The position numbers were made by a program, and so were the translations under genes. A stretch of DNA of 64,000 nucleotides from Prorocentrum cordatum (Eukaryota; Sar; Dinophyceae; Prorocentrales; Prorocentraceae): contig CAUYUJ010017997.1 of assembly GCA_963575745.1 (NCBI GenBank), forward strand, positions 109,501 to 173,500, given 5' to 3'. Each line of letters starts with the position of its first letter. The stretch's first letter is position 1. The notes beneath the pieces were generated by a model that saw nothing but the letters and a program-made list of their open reading frames with translations, was not told the origin of the DNA and did no database searches. Positions 11,571 to 23,279 of the stretch are shown piece after piece.

Positions 11571-12419
11571 GGAGCCAGGTTGGGTGGCCCACCGCATGCT
11601 AAAACGTCTGTGGATTTACATGTTCGTGGCAAGTCCACGGGCCAGCATATCGCTCGTATCGTGCTCAGCTGGCGTCTCACCTACTATGGATGTCAATTCG
11701 GCACGCGCGGGGCACGCACGCACGTTGAATATACGCTCGTTTGCAACATGGCATGCTTGAGGGCACGCGTGCGACAGCAACGCATGATTAATGTTCCCCC
11801 GTGCGGTACGCAACTTTGTTTTGCTTCGTTCTCGGTGCCGCGTCACTCCAAACCTTCCCCAATAATTCATTAGGGCATACATTCAAGCATATCCCTTGTG
11901 GACGCTTCCATAGGTGCGCCATCTTACACCGATATACCCTCCAACCTCCCTCCGAACCTGCTTCCCCTGTTCGCCACCCCTAACTACACTCCAGAGTTTC
12001 CATTGAAAGCCTTGATCTGAACTTGCCCCACCGAGACCTCATAACGCTCATCCAGAAAACGACGTCTTCCGTGCAGGCCCCCGCGCACGTCGTCTCTCAT
12101 AGTTCACCCTCCTCATCATGTTCGTTCTCCTCCCAAGCACCTCCGAATTCCCATCATCCCTCCCCGCACCTACTCCCAGTTCAAAGTCTCCCTCTTCAAG
12201 CTCCCTCTTCCCTTACAAGCTTCTCTTATTATGCCACTATTGTGGTACAGCCTACAAGCCTCGCCCTCGTCTCTGTCCACCTGGGCCTGCTTCGAAGCCC
12301 TCTTCGAACCTCCCCGGCTCTAACCCTCGAAGCTTGGCGTCAAATCATCCATGTGTCAATACTCGTGTGCGACCCTCGTGCCCTCGCCGTCCGTCCGCCC
12401 CGTGCTTCCTCCTAGCTTG
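11571..12419. other. No recognisable gene
   Basis: Mixed sequence; pyrimidine-rich after 12100. Nothing assignable. Confidence 0.5.
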
Positions 12420-12590
12420 TCTCTCCTCCTCCCCCTCCCCCTCCGTTTCCCCCCGTCCTCCTCCTCTTCCTCCTCCTCCTCCTCCTCCTCCTCCTCCTCT
12501 TCCTCCTCCCCCTCCTCCTCCTTCTCATCCTCCGCCTCCTCCTCCTCCTCCTCCTCCTCCTCCTCATCCTCATCCTTCCCTTCGCAATCC
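12420..12590. repeat. (TCC)n tract
   Basis: TCC triplets with TTC and CCC interruptions. Confidence 0.95.
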
Positions 12591-13162
12591 TCCTCGTGCT
12601 TGCGTGTACGTTGCTTCTTCCCCCCCCCCGAATCAGATTCATCATCCTTGCCCTGCTCCACCTGATGCCGCTCTGCCTCCTCCTCCCTCCTCGCTCATCG
12701 TCGCTCGCTTCTCCCCCGTCGTCTTCCACGGCGTCCCTTTCTTCCCCAGGTCCGGCTTCTGTTCCCGCTCCTTTTGTTCGTTGTTTACTCCTTCGCGTGC
12801 TCATTTCCGTTGTCATCCTCACCGCCCTGCTCAACGGCCCCCTTCGTGAGCCCAAGCGAGAATGCAGAACATGCTCGGCTCGATTTGGTTACGGTCTGGT
12901 TACGATTTGGTTACGAATTGGTCACGTTGTGATGACGATTGATGTGTTTTAGTTTAGATGTGGTTTCGAACATTGTAAATGTAGATACGAGCTGATTACT
13001 CGAAAGATCTTCCCGAGAAGATGTCGGTCACGGAGATGTTCAATGCGATGTGATATCTCAAATGCGTGGGCGGTCGATCGTAACCATATGATTATCATTT
13101 AAGTTACGCGCAACAGTTTCGTGCGTAAGCCCTATGGTTCGGTTGCGTTGACTAGGGCCGCT
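12591..13162. other. No gene; small GGTTACG repeat
   Basis: A GGTTACGNNNTGGTTACG repeat occurs at about 12886-12925. Otherwise nothing recognisable. Confidence 0.55.
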
Positions 13163-13455
13163 GACCTCCTCCTGATCCTCCTCCTTCTCATCGCATGGCT
13201 TCTCTTCCTTGTTTCCCCTCCTCCTCCCCCTCCTCCTCCTCCTCCTCCTCCTCGTCCTCCTCCTCCTCCTCCTCCTCCTCATCCTCTCCCTCCAGCTCCC
13301 ACGAGCTCCCACGAGCTCCTCTTCTTCCTCCCCCTCCCCCTTCTCCTCCTCCCCTCCTCCTCCTCCTCCTCCTCCTCCTCCTCCCTCGTCCTCCTCGTCC
13401 TCCTCCTCCTCATCCTCCTCCCCCTCCTCATCCTCATCCTCCTCCCTCCACCGCC
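13163..13455. repeat. (TCC)n tract
   Basis: TCC triplets with a duplicated AGCTCCCACG-type interruption near 13295-13318. Confidence 0.95.
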
Positions 13456-13496
13456 CTTGACCGACCGTCTCATGTCCCAAGCCCGTGGCAGGGTCA

Positions 13497-13602
13497 TTAG
13501 CTCGTCGTCGTCGTTGTCGTCGTGGTGGTCGTCGTCGCCGTCCTTCTGGGTCGGCGGCGCTGGCCGTAAGGCCGTCTCTCTCTCTCTCTCTCTCTCTCTA
13601 TT
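13497..13602. repeat. CGT triplets and (CT)n microsatellite
   Basis: CGTCGTCG triplets at 13500-13540 and CT dinucleotides at 13575-13600. Confidence 0.9.
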
Positions 13603-13779
13603 TCTGTCTTTCTCTATCGCAGGCTGGGGGTTTGGAAAGGAAGCGACCCCAACCGGGAAATCCGGTTCGGTGTCGGTGCATGTCTTGCGCGCGGGCGAGG
13701 CGAAGCTGCGCGAGTTCGATCCATAGTAGAGGCCATCTATTGCCAGAGGGGCCGCCCCCCGAGCGCCAGGCGTGGCCCC

Positions 13780-13980
13780 CGGTTGTCCCGGCGGTTGTCC
13801 CGATGGTTGCTGTTGTCCCGAAAGTTGTCCCGATGGCTGTCTCGATGGTTGTTCCGATGGTTGTCCCGGTTGCTGCCCCGATGGTGTATATATATATATA
13901 TATGTAGACAGGTAAATAAATAGATGTTGGCATGTTGTGTTTAGATGTTGTCCCGATTGCTGTCCCGATGGTGCTAGATA
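13780..13980. repeat. 12-bp tandem repeat, unit GTTGTCCCGATG
   Basis: About ten imperfect units, with a (TA)n microsatellite at 13885-13903 in the middle and two more units near 13945 and 13960. Confidence 0.85.
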
Positions 13981-14420
13981 GATAGATCGATATATATATA
14001 GAGATATATAGAGATATGATGATAGAGATAGTTGTTTATATCTGTAGCGGACAAGAGAGATAGACCGAGAATTAGGCAGATGCATACATGTATATATATA
14101 TATATGTATGCATATATATACTATAGAATGGCAGAGAGAACGATATACATATATAGATATACACAAATATGAATACATACAGCTATTGAGGTATGAATTG
14201 TTTTATAGATTGGTGGGCTGATATATTATTCTTCTGAAGCGATAGCCAGATACATCTGTCGAGCTATAGATGAGCAAATGTGCGTGACAGCAATAAACCC
14301 AGAGCCATCGCCAGTAGGGTGGTCCTATCGGCATATAGATATACACAACCGAAATGTAAGCACATGTGTATGAGAGAAAGGGAGAGAAACAAACTATATA
14401 TATATATATATATAACATGT
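13981..14420. repeat. TA/GATA-rich microsatellite region
   Basis: Recurring TATATATA, GATAGATA and TACATA runs. AT-rich compared with the surroundings, and without coding potential. Confidence 0.85.
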
Positions 14421-14761
14421 CGGGGGGCGAGAGGAATCCAGGATGAGACGGGAACGACGGAGGAGGATAATCGGCGAGGAATGGTCCAAGGAGTGGGGCG
14501 AGAACAGATTCAAGACAGGACCGGGAAGCGGCGACGACGACGGGCGGAGGACGAGGGACAAGGACAAGGCACGGAGAGGACCAGAGATGGAAGAGCTGGG
14601 GTTACCTGGGACAGTGCCGGCAGCAGGTATCGCGCGACGCATCCAGCCTTGCGAGGAGGAGCCTGCGACAGAGTGGCCAGCCAGCGGGGACAACCACGAC
14701 TGGAGAGCAGCGCGCCGCAGGGTGTGCAGCCAACGGGGACAGTCATGAGTACACGCCGGTC
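14421..14761. other. No recognisable gene
   Basis: Purine-rich mixed sequence without an assignable product. Confidence 0.5.
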
Positions 14762-15010
14762 GTGATTCCCAGATCCCAATCTAACCAAGCGCCCTCCTAC
14801 GTCAGGAGCCAATCTGGTTTGATTTCGCTTTGTTATTCTTTGGGGGCCGAACCCAGTTTACTTCATCTGCCTTGCTACTCCATGTTTCTACCTACTGCTT
14901 CCTACCGACAGGTGCGCAAAAATCCCAGACATACGACGTCTCGATTTTTTCCAGGGGCCCCCGACCTCCCGACCACTTCCCCGGGACCGGTTTTGCATCC
15001 CGAGCCGTTC
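14762..15010 (+). repeat. Dispersed segment, copy 2 (pairs with 380-620)
   Basis: Same block order as copy 1, beginning CCCAGATCCCAATCT. Here the coiled-coil cassette follows after only 140 bases, against about 1.1 kb at copy 1, so one locus has gained or lost DNA in between. Confidence 0.7.
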
Positions 15011-15149
15011 TGTTGCCGGCCCCGAGGCCCGGCGAGAGCCCCGAGAGGCCGAATCCGACGCAACACCTCCGTCTCGACGGTTGCTTGCGAGACGCCCGAT
15101 GTCTGGGGTGGTTCTGCCCCTGGCGGAGCGCATCGGTATCTCACGGCGG

Positions 15150-15280
15150 CCTCTGGCCGCCGCCCAGGCCCGGGCGGCGGAGGAGGCGCTGCGGGCGCAG
15201 CTCGGCGAGCTGGAGGCCGAGAGGGCGGTGCTGCAGCAGCAGGCCGCCGCCCTGTCCGAGGCCCCCTCGTCTCGCTGGAG
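15150..15280 (+). CDS. Coiled-coil cassette, copy 3 (putative exon)
   Basis: Reads ARAAEEALRAQLGELEAER, then AVLQQQAAALSEA. Nearly identical at DNA level to copies 1 and 2 across the EEALRAQL block and again followed by a GGA tract. It is open in frame back to about 15081. Unknown parent protein. Confidence 0.5.
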
Positions 15281-15329
15281 GAGCGGGAGGAGGAGCAGGA
15301 CCTCATAGAAGCTCCTGGGAGCTGGACGA

Positions 15330-15560
15330 GGAGGAGGAGGAGGAGGAGGAGGAGGAGGAGGAGGAGGAGGAGAAGGAAGAGGAGAACAGGAGGAGGAGGG
15401 CGAGGAGGAGGAGGACGAGGAAGAGGAGGAGGAGGAGGAGGAGGAGGAGGAGGAGGAGGAGGAGTCAGAAGGAGCAGAAGGAACAGAAGGAACAGGAGGG
15501 GAAAAGGAGCAGGAGGAGGAACGGGAGGAGGAGGGGGGAAAGGGAAGAAGAGAAGGAGTG
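15330..15560. repeat. (GAG)n tract
   Basis: GAG/AGG triplets with an AGAAGGAACAG-type insert near 15475. Confidence 0.95.
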
Positions 15561-15562
15561 GT

Positions 15563-15655
15563 GTTATGGTCGGCGAGCTCCCTCCAGGAGGAGATCACCA
15601 GAAAATAATAAAAGATCTCCCAAAGATATCCCCGCAGAGGTTTTGAAATGTTATC
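15563..15655 (+). repeat. Segment shared, inverted, with 46410-46520
   Basis: GTCGGCGAGCTCCCTCCAGG, then a GGAGATCACCAGAAAATAAT block, AAAGATCTCCCAAAGATAT and a TTTTGAAA tail match the reverse complement of 46410-46520. This is a dispersed repeat of unknown class. Confidence 0.8.
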
Positions 15656-16176
15656 GTTTTTTTGGTTTTTTTCACAAAAATCTTATAGCGCGCAGTTCCT
15701 TGATACCCCTTTGGAATTCGCGGCCGAAAGGATCGGAACGCCCGTCACACATTGCGCGCAAGCGTAAACCGCTTCACAACCCTGGCGCGTTGTCCTGCGA
15801 ATATAGCCCGCCCCCGCCATTTCCTGTTCCGACCTAACCCCTTCAGCCCGCCAGCCCGCCTTCTTGTCTTGACCCGAGTTCATCAATATTTCATGTGTTT
15901 CCTTACAGCGTACCCTTGACACCCACCCACCCGTTGAGTGAGGCACTCTGTTGCTCGTACGATGTGCGCCGTGCCCACAGCGTGCCAAACCGTCGATGTC
16001 ATTTTCGTGCGCTCGCCTGCGGGCCCTCGAAGCCATATGTGCGGGCGAGACTGCCTTGCCACATCGTTATGCTAAAAACAGCAACGCGAGGTGGCACAGT
16101 GCGCGATTGTCCCCGTTGGTTTAAGGAAGACTGAATGTGCCAGATTTTGATCGGACTTTCTGGGTCGAGACTCCTG
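15656..16176. other. No recognisable gene
   Basis: Mixed sequence with nothing assignable. Confidence 0.55.
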
Positions 16177-17098
16177 CCCCCCATCAGGACGCAGGTGGTT
16201 TAGAGCGAGTGTTCTTGACATGCCTCTGTCTCCCTTCGGGGAGGGGGGTGCAAGCTCCCACCCGCACTCCCACACATCTTTCGTACTGTCTTGAAGGGCC
16301 TCGGCGGGTGCGTTCGGGGCCCATCGGGGAGGGGCGCGCTGGGACAATGCGGTCCTGATAAGGCCCCAGACAGCTAGCATGAGCTCAAATATTAAGAGCG
16401 CACGTGAGTATTGTCCAAAGAAGTGCTTGCTGACCAAGCCCAGCGCCCCCCCCGAAAGAAGCGCATGATGACCACGATGATCCACCCACTGTGTACCCGA
16501 GAGGCCGAAGTTCTTGTTAAACTCCAGGGGCAACCTACTGCGGCTTGAATTCTACCAAATTTATTTCCCATGTCACCCCGAAACTCCAAAGAGGTTCCGC
16601 AAGGGCCCGATATAGCACCAAGATAAGCCAAGATGATACCAATACGGCCTCATGATCGCCCGAGGGCGCCCCAAGATCGCCCCAAGAGACGGCCATGGGT
16701 CCAGTTTGGTGACCCCCAGGTTGGCAATGTTAATCAGGACGCGCGCACGTGCCAGTTTGTTGGTAGATCTTCCCGCGGGAGGCATGACGACGCCCGAAGG
16801 CCACCTAGCAGCGGACCCCGCGCCCCCTCCCCCGAGAGGCCCAACTGATGACCACTGGAGGCACCAAGAGGCCCAACTGGGACACCCAAGACGGTCCAAG
16901 AGACCCTCGGGTGGCACCAGCTCTTCTCAGTATATTTGTCATGCGCACTCATGCCGCCATCTTGCGGTGAAGAATCAATCATCCTGTCTGGCACGGCGGC
17001 TTCGCCAGCCTTGCAGTCATCTGCAGGCACCCCGCGCCCGTGACCAAGACAAGCCACCTGGGCATCGTCACTGGGTAGGCTGGTGGGGGGATCGCGGG
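16177..17098. mobile_element. TIR element, copy F (introner-like family)
   Basis: The left end CCCCATCAGGACGCAGGTGG continues into a TTTAGAGCG...CTTCGGGGAGGGG block shared with copies B-E. The right end is GGCTGGTGGGG. The interior holds degenerate CCAAGAT-GCCCC and CAAGAGGCCC units as in copies A, D and E. The ends are more diverged than in C or D, so this looks like an old copy. No protein is encoded. Confidence 0.55.
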
Positions 17099-17442
17099 GA
17101 TTCTCTTCCACATGGTGGGCTGTGGGGGTGGTGCCGCTGGGCGTTGGTTACACGCGAAGCGCGTCTAAGATGATCGCAACTTGACCCATACAACTCGCAT
17201 CAACAAGCACGCCAAGGATAAACAACTCACATTACGGGTTGAACTCTGGCAGCAGTTGAGCGGTAGCCTCTCTACCCCTGGCAATTGACAACGGCAAATG
17301 AGACTGACACCAACGGTTTTTCAACCACCACGGAGAGCCGCTGCAGCTCTCCGCTCTCGGGCCGACGAGGGCGCAGCACGCGCGACGGCGTGACGCACTG
17401 AAACATGGCATGCCACTCTGCCGTGGCAGCGAGAATCTTGGC
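17099..17442. other. Intergenic, downstream of gene 1
   Basis: About 340 bases downstream of the gene 1 stop; probably contains its 3' UTR. No polyadenylation signal can be assigned with confidence. Confidence 0.5.
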
Positions 17443-20400
17443 TCAGCCCATGGTCTGCAACTTCATCGCAGCCTGCATCCTCTTCACCAGCATCTCTGGC
17501 AAGCTGTTCTTCTCGATGCCCCACTTGGCGTGGGCGTTGATCTCATTCTTCGTGATGGAACGCAGTACGGGCTTGTCCGTCTCCTGCGACAAGTAGGCCT
17601 CCATGAGTCTCTGGGCGGATAGAGTGATGCGAGCCGCCTCGATCGAACTCGCCATCGCGTTCCACTTCGGGTCCTCGGAGTCACTGCCGAAGACGTTGAC
17701 GCCCTCGGCGTGCTTCTCCAGCTCGATCTCGGCCGCCCGAAGCAACCTCGTGGTCTCTGCGACGTCGCACTTCATCAAGGACTTCTGGCACGAGGTCACG
17801 AAAGCGTTCCATCCGTCAGCCTGGGGTGGCAAACTCTGAATCCACGACTCTTCTGTTTCGTCCATCTTTGCTGCGGCACAGGACCCAAGGTTGGCGATCA
17901 ACGTCGCCGCGCTATCTTTGAGCGCAGAGAAGTACGAGCTCCCCGCGTCAACCAACACGCGGCATGCAAGCCCCGCGAACTTATCACACCACTCGGCCGA
18001 CTCCGCACTGATCGATGCCAACGCCTTCAGCGACCCCTGCAGGCCCCTGGCGTTACGAGACAAGCGGAGGGCTGTGTTCAACTCCAGGGCTTCGGATGCC
18101 ACGAGGTGCGACTCGTTGTCGGGGTTGGGCCTCACCTGCTTCATCAGGTCGACGGTGAACGTGAGAGATGATGAAAGCTTCGCCAGCACCTGAGCTCTGT
18201 CGCCACCACCCTTGACTGTCGAGATCGCGCGAGTGACCTCAGCGGCGCGCTCGCAGAGCCCGAGCATGCGGTATGCGTCGATCAACGAGCGCTTCCCAAA
18301 CTCATGGAATATTGTGGTCACCGTCTCAATCATGTGATCCGTCCCATCGAACTCGCCACCATCAAGCAATCCCGCCTTCTGACGCAGGATGGCAGCCAAT
18401 TCATCCAGCAACGGCAACGACTGCATGACGTCCTCGCTGATTTTGCGGACCTTCTCCGAAACTGCAGCCGTGAGATCCAACCAGCCATCTGGCCGTCGGT
18501 GTAGGGAGGTTCCACTTTCACGCATCCATCTTCCACTTTGGGGGTGGTGGTGGTGGGGGTGGGGGAGGGTGGGCTTACCCCTCCCCCAACCCCCTCACCG
18601 TGGACCTGGGCAACGGGGTTCGCGATGCGCCATGGCGCCCAAGATGGCCCGATACGGCTCCAAGAGAGCTTCAGGAAGCCAAAGATAGTCTCCAAGATGG
18701 CCAAAGATATGCCTCAAGATGGCCTCGAACGCGCTCAAATACACTCCACGACCACCCCGAGACGGCTTCAAGTGTCAAACAGAGCTCCCCAAGGGTGCAC
18801 CGAATGTGCCCAAATGCTTCAAACCACTTAAGGGGGATCCGTGTTTTTGGCGTTCTCTACATTCCGCTTCCAATGCCCAGCCGAGGCGTCAAGGTAGCTC
18901 CAAGATGGCCCAATGAAGACTCACGAGTGGCTTAGCAACGCCCTTGGACGGCGCCAAGAGCGCCCAATAGCCAATAGCGCTCCAAGAGCGGCCCGAGAGC
19001 GCTCCAAAAGGCGGCGCGGTGGCTCCCGAGGGGATGGGGGGGGGGGGTGTTCATTAATGCCCCCCCCCTTCTGTGATCGATGTCCTAATGACCCCAAGAG
19101 ACGTGTTGGACCCTCCTCTTGGGCCCTGCGCGCGGGGCGGGCGGAGCGCCGCCCGCTCGCTCGCAGGGCCCAAGAGCCCACCAACACGCCTCAAGGGACA
19201 CCCAAGGCGCCATCAGGAGGAAGAGGAGGAGGAGGAGGAGGAGGAGGCGGAGGAGGACGAGGACGAGGAGGAGGAGGAGGAGGAGGAGGATAACAGCTGG
19301 TGTGGGATTGGCTGGTGGGGCAACGCGAAGCGACAACGATTTGAATTCATTTTGGAATTCAGCATGTGCCCGCAGCCATCGATGTACGCGTCGTACTCTG
19401 GCGTCTCGGGGTACGTCCTCCAGCAGTTCTGGTAGAGCGTCTGCGCCGAGGTAAGGAAATCGGAGAAATTGTCGTCGTCCTTGGCACCCTTCGATGTCCT
19501 GACGAGCAGGTCGTAGAGAAGCTTCGTCTTTCGGTGGATCAGCTCGTCCAAGCCACCGCACACGAACTCGGGAAGCACCGCCGAGTACTGGTTGTTCCAG
19601 CCGAGCGCTCCATTCACACACGTGATGATCGCGTCGCAGGTGGTCTGCTCGCTCAGATCGGAGAGCGCCTTCATGTGCATTTGCAGCTGAGGCCCGCGAG
19701 TCATGCACTCATCGAAGTTCTTTGCCAGCATGTCCATCTTCTCGCTCAGGAACGGGTTCCTGTTCAGAGTGGTCCCAACATCGTGCAGCACCGATTGTAC
19801 AACTGTCTTCTCAGCGGCCTTGTGCAACGCCATCGCGTCCTTCACGTACTCGAACTTCGTATCGACACCAACCTGGATGTTCACGATGGCACCGAATCCT
19901 CGAACCGAAACGTAGATCGAATCGCAAACTCCCATGACCTCGTTGGAGATCTCCGCATCATCTGGCAAGTCCAAGAACTCCATCAACTTCGCGAAGGCCG
20001 CCATGGTGCTGTTGACGTTTGCCTCCGTCGTAGTCGTGATGATGTGACACAAGAACTTTTTGATGAGATACTCCTTCAGAACCCCAGCCTGCAGGCTTCC
20101 AGGAAGGATTGGCGCCATCGGGTGGACCTTCGGATGCAGGACGTCGAAAATAGCCAGGCCAGATGCCTCACTGGGCGCATGCTGATCGCCCTTGAGTGGC
20201 CAAGGGGTAACGCAAGACACGAGATCCTTCATGTCAGACTCACGGATGCACATGCTCGAAGTCGCCGCTTGAGAAAGCTCGACGGCCCTCTTCTCCACGA
20301 GAGCCAGGAAAACCTTTCCAGGAGGACTGACGTCGACCAAGATGAGGTCCGAAAATGCATCCCGAATTGTTGGCCAGCTCGTCTGTGGCACCTCCTTCGG

Positions 20401-21822
20401 GCTGAGCTTATTGAAGATCGTCACTCGCTTCATGTGCTTCCTCAACGCGTCGGTCGTCGTATCATCCCTGAACTTCAACTCGTACCTATTAGCGCACTCC
20501 GCAGCATGGTGCATATCTCGCCTGTCCGTGGTGCCGCCCAGCGCGTTCTCGAAAGTGAGCTTCTTGATCCAGTAGGTGGGGTTCTTGGATGCCCTGGTAG
20601 CCCCAGACTTGCCAACAATGCCACGAGCGGTGTCGGCAGTAGTAGTCGCGGCTGACCCACTGGCCACGGATGCAGAATCAGGCACGTCGTGCTCGTCGTC
20701 AACATCGGCGTCGGATTTGGCCTGGGTGACATCGAGAAACACAGTCATGTCTGCCTTCTTGGTGCCGTCAAAGAAGATCTGCACTAGCACTGATTTTTGC
20801 GGCGCTGGTGCGGGGTGCCCCCCGCCATCAGAGGCACCGCCCGATCTGCGGCTCCTCGGAGGAGACGGCGAAGGCCGAGGCGACCCCTGATGCCCGCTCT
20901 CATTCTTGACCCTGGGGCTGGCAGATGGGGGCAACATCGAACCTGCCGCTGGCGATCGACCTGCACCTCCACCGCAGCCACTGGCTCCATCACCTGGATC
21001 ATCACCATCATCATCGCCAGGAGCATCGGCACCGTCTCGGCTGCCAGTGCGGCGCGCAGCCCTGAGCGCATCATTCTTTGCCCCGCGATCCCTGATCTCT
21101 GCCCAAGATATCGTACTGTTCTCCAAGAAGTCGCAGATGGCGTCGCTGTGAACGCCGATCGTGTCGTACTTACGGGCGTGGGCGATAGCTGAGTTCGCCA
21201 AGCCTTGGACGAGCTGCTCCGTCAGCGGCATGGTCACCCGCCTGCTGTCAACCCTGGCTTGAATGGACACCTTCGCGCGCATCTCGGACCGCCCGTCGGA
21301 AAAGATATAGCCAGAATGCTCCGTGCCGTCAAGGGCCGTCAACTCGATGGGCTCGCCGATCTTCAGTTGCTTCGCGGTGCTGTTGCAGGTCTCCTTCCTG
21401 ATCCTGTTGCTGGGGATCCACACGCCATCGCGGTAAATCTCGATGACAACAGAGCTGGAATCCGACACTTCCATTGGCGTCATGGCAGCTGCGCACGCCT
21501 GAGTGTCTGGGTAATTCTTGATGGCGAGGTCGACGTTTTGCTTGTGCTCCGCGTCCGAGGCGTACATGGCAGCGTACTCGGCAAAGGTGATGAAGCGCTT
21601 GGCTGGGAGCCAGATGGTGTAGCACCGAAGGCACGCAGACTCTGACGCATCAGATTTGGTCGGGAACGTCGAATCCTTCTCGTTGGCCTTGCAAATCAAA
21701 CACACTCTGACACCACCACTGCGTGAAGCCGCAGCCGAGGCGCGCTCCTGCGCAGCAGAGGCTCCAACCTTCTGTCTCTTAGGCGCTTGATCTGTGTCGC
21801 CAGCGATGCCCTTTTTGCCCAT
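17443..21822 (-). CDS. Gene 1: zinc-finger protein of unknown function, 2 exons
   Basis: Exon 1 runs 21822-19332 and exon 2 18488-17443, joined across a GC-AG intron that is element A. The join stays in frame and gives about 1178 aa. The start ATG begins MGKKGIAGD. An N-terminal C-x2-C...C-x2-C cluster (CLICK ... CLRCY, residues about 38-66) suggests a zinc-binding finger. A disordered Asp/Gly/Ser/Pro-rich linker spans about residues 255-340. The long C-terminal half is helical, with a conserved-looking QNCWRTYPETPEYD block just before the intron and WLDLT just after it. I recognise the layout as a dinoflagellate-specific multicopy type, not a named family. A relict spliced leader lies 77 nt upstream of the ATG, which implies an mRNA-derived ancestor. 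Exons are secure; the exact junction is inferred. Confidence 0.75.
18477..19332 (-). mobile_element. TIR element, copy A = intron of gene 1 (introner-like)
   Basis: On the minus strand the element begins CGCTTCGCGTTGCCCCACCA and ends CGACGGCCAGATGGCTGGTT, carrying the family's inverted CCACCAGCC/GGCTGGTGG ends. A GC donor at 19331-19330 and an AG acceptor at 18490-18489 bracket 843 nt and restore the frame of gene 1. Inside are the degenerate CCAAGATGGC region, the GC hairpin near 19135-19170 and a purine tract at 19222-19290. The TIR partly overlaps exon codons, so splice signals sit inside or beside the repeat ends. Confidence 0.7.
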
Positions 21823-21898
21823 CACTGCTCTCACGGGCGGTGGAGACTGCGCAGGAACACCTTCGCGAATGCGAAAAGCAGCTATAAGAACACAGGCT

Positions 21899-21919
21899 TT
21901 GAGCCAAAATGGCTGTGAC
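21899..21919 (-). promoter_or_regulatory. Relict dinoflagellate spliced leader upstream of gene 1
   Basis: The minus strand reads TCACAGCCATTTTGGCTCAA. This matches the dinoflagellate spliced-leader core GCCATTTTGGCTCAA exactly, with changes only in its first bases. It lies 77 nt upstream of the gene 1 ATG. In dinoflagellates the leader is added in trans to mRNA, so a genomic copy at a gene's 5' end is a mark of mRNA retroposition. Confidence 0.85.
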
Positions 21920-22854
21920 CAGCTGTGGCGGGGGGGATGCGTGGGTGGCATTGAAGCGCCTGGGGTGCATCCGAACGGATCTTGGCCGCGCCCAAGATTG
22001 AACAACATCGATGCCCGAAGACATCCTTGCGTTCAAACATTGCTGTAGGGATTCCGCAAGGCGCGTTGCGAAATCAAGAATTATCCTGGCGAATGACCAA
22101 ACCATATGCAGGTGTGATTGCCGCTGTTTCCAACACCTGCCTGGCTGGCGCTCCCTTTTGGGCAATGCAACGTGGGGGGGCGCGTGCACGAAGGGCACGT
22201 GGGCGGTGCTACTGGGCCCATTTGGGGGCCCCCCTAGCGGCACCGAAACGAGCGAGCCAACGGCGTGCCGAAGTGTGCTTCAATGGCCCGCGCGGGCCCA
22301 GCTCGACAACCCGCCTTCCAATTTTCCAATCACCCCTCCCCCATCCCCCTCACCATGCGCGACACGTGCGAGGAACGCCCGTCTGAGCACTGGGGCGATG
22401 GTACTGCGGCCGTCGGTGGAGCTCTCCATGGGGCCACGAAACGCGCGAGGGGTGTGCCGCAAAAAGCGTGGATAACGCATGCAGGCGGTGGAAGGAGGAC
22501 GTGAAAAACTAACTCTTGGACGGCGGTTGTGATAAGGGCGGCGTAATGAGGATGAAGCGGAGGAGCAAAGTTAAAAACTAACCCTGAGATGAGGTGGCAT
22601 CCTTTGTGGGCGACTGCGGTGGCGCCGCAACGTTGTGCAATTTAAGTTGTTGCGAAACTTATAGCAGCAAAGCTATACAAAGCAGGTTGCAGAGAACACG
22701 AGGAAGAGGGGAAGGAGGAGGGCTCTGAAAGACAAGGCAATAAAACGCTGGCGTGGTCCAGGCCCTCCCCCCCCCCCCCCCCCCCCCCAGACTCCTGACC
22801 TGGAAGCCCCAGACCGCTGACATCTCCTCTCAGGCTCCTCCTGGGGCCAACCCA
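21920..22854. other. Intergenic, no recognisable gene
   Basis: Upstream flank of gene 1. A C-homopolymer lies at about 22768-22788. No product recognised. Confidence 0.55.
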
Positions 22855-23235
22855 GCGACTCGTGGGGTGGTGGGTGGGCCCGTGGGTGGTCTTTCGGGAG
22901 GGCGGGTGGGCCCGTGGGTAGCCTTTCGTGACTGGTGGCTTGTGGGTGGTCTTTCGTGGCTGGTGGTGGGCCAGTGGTTGCTGGGTGGTCTTTCGTGACT
23001 GGTGGGTTGTGGGTGGGTGGTGGGCGGGTGGTCGGTTGGTGGGTGGGTGCGTTGGGTGGTGCGTGGTGGGTGGGCTGGCGATGAGTTGTCTTTCGTGGCT
23101 GGTGGGTGGTGGGGGGTATTTCGTGGCTGGTGGGTGGTGGGTGAGCCCGTGGGCGGTCTTTCGTGGCTGGTGGGTGTGCCCGTGATGATGGTCTTGCGTG
23201 GCTGGTGGCTGGCGGGTTGTCTTTCGTGGCTGCGC
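22855..23235. repeat. GTGGGTGG / TCTTTCGTGGCTGGTGG tandem array
   Basis: About ten irregular units containing TCTTTCGTG[G/A]CTGG and GTGGGTGG. G/T-rich on the plus strand. Confidence 0.85.
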
Positions 23236-23279
23236 TATACATGCGTGCGTATACATGCACAAACGCACGCACGCGTGTA

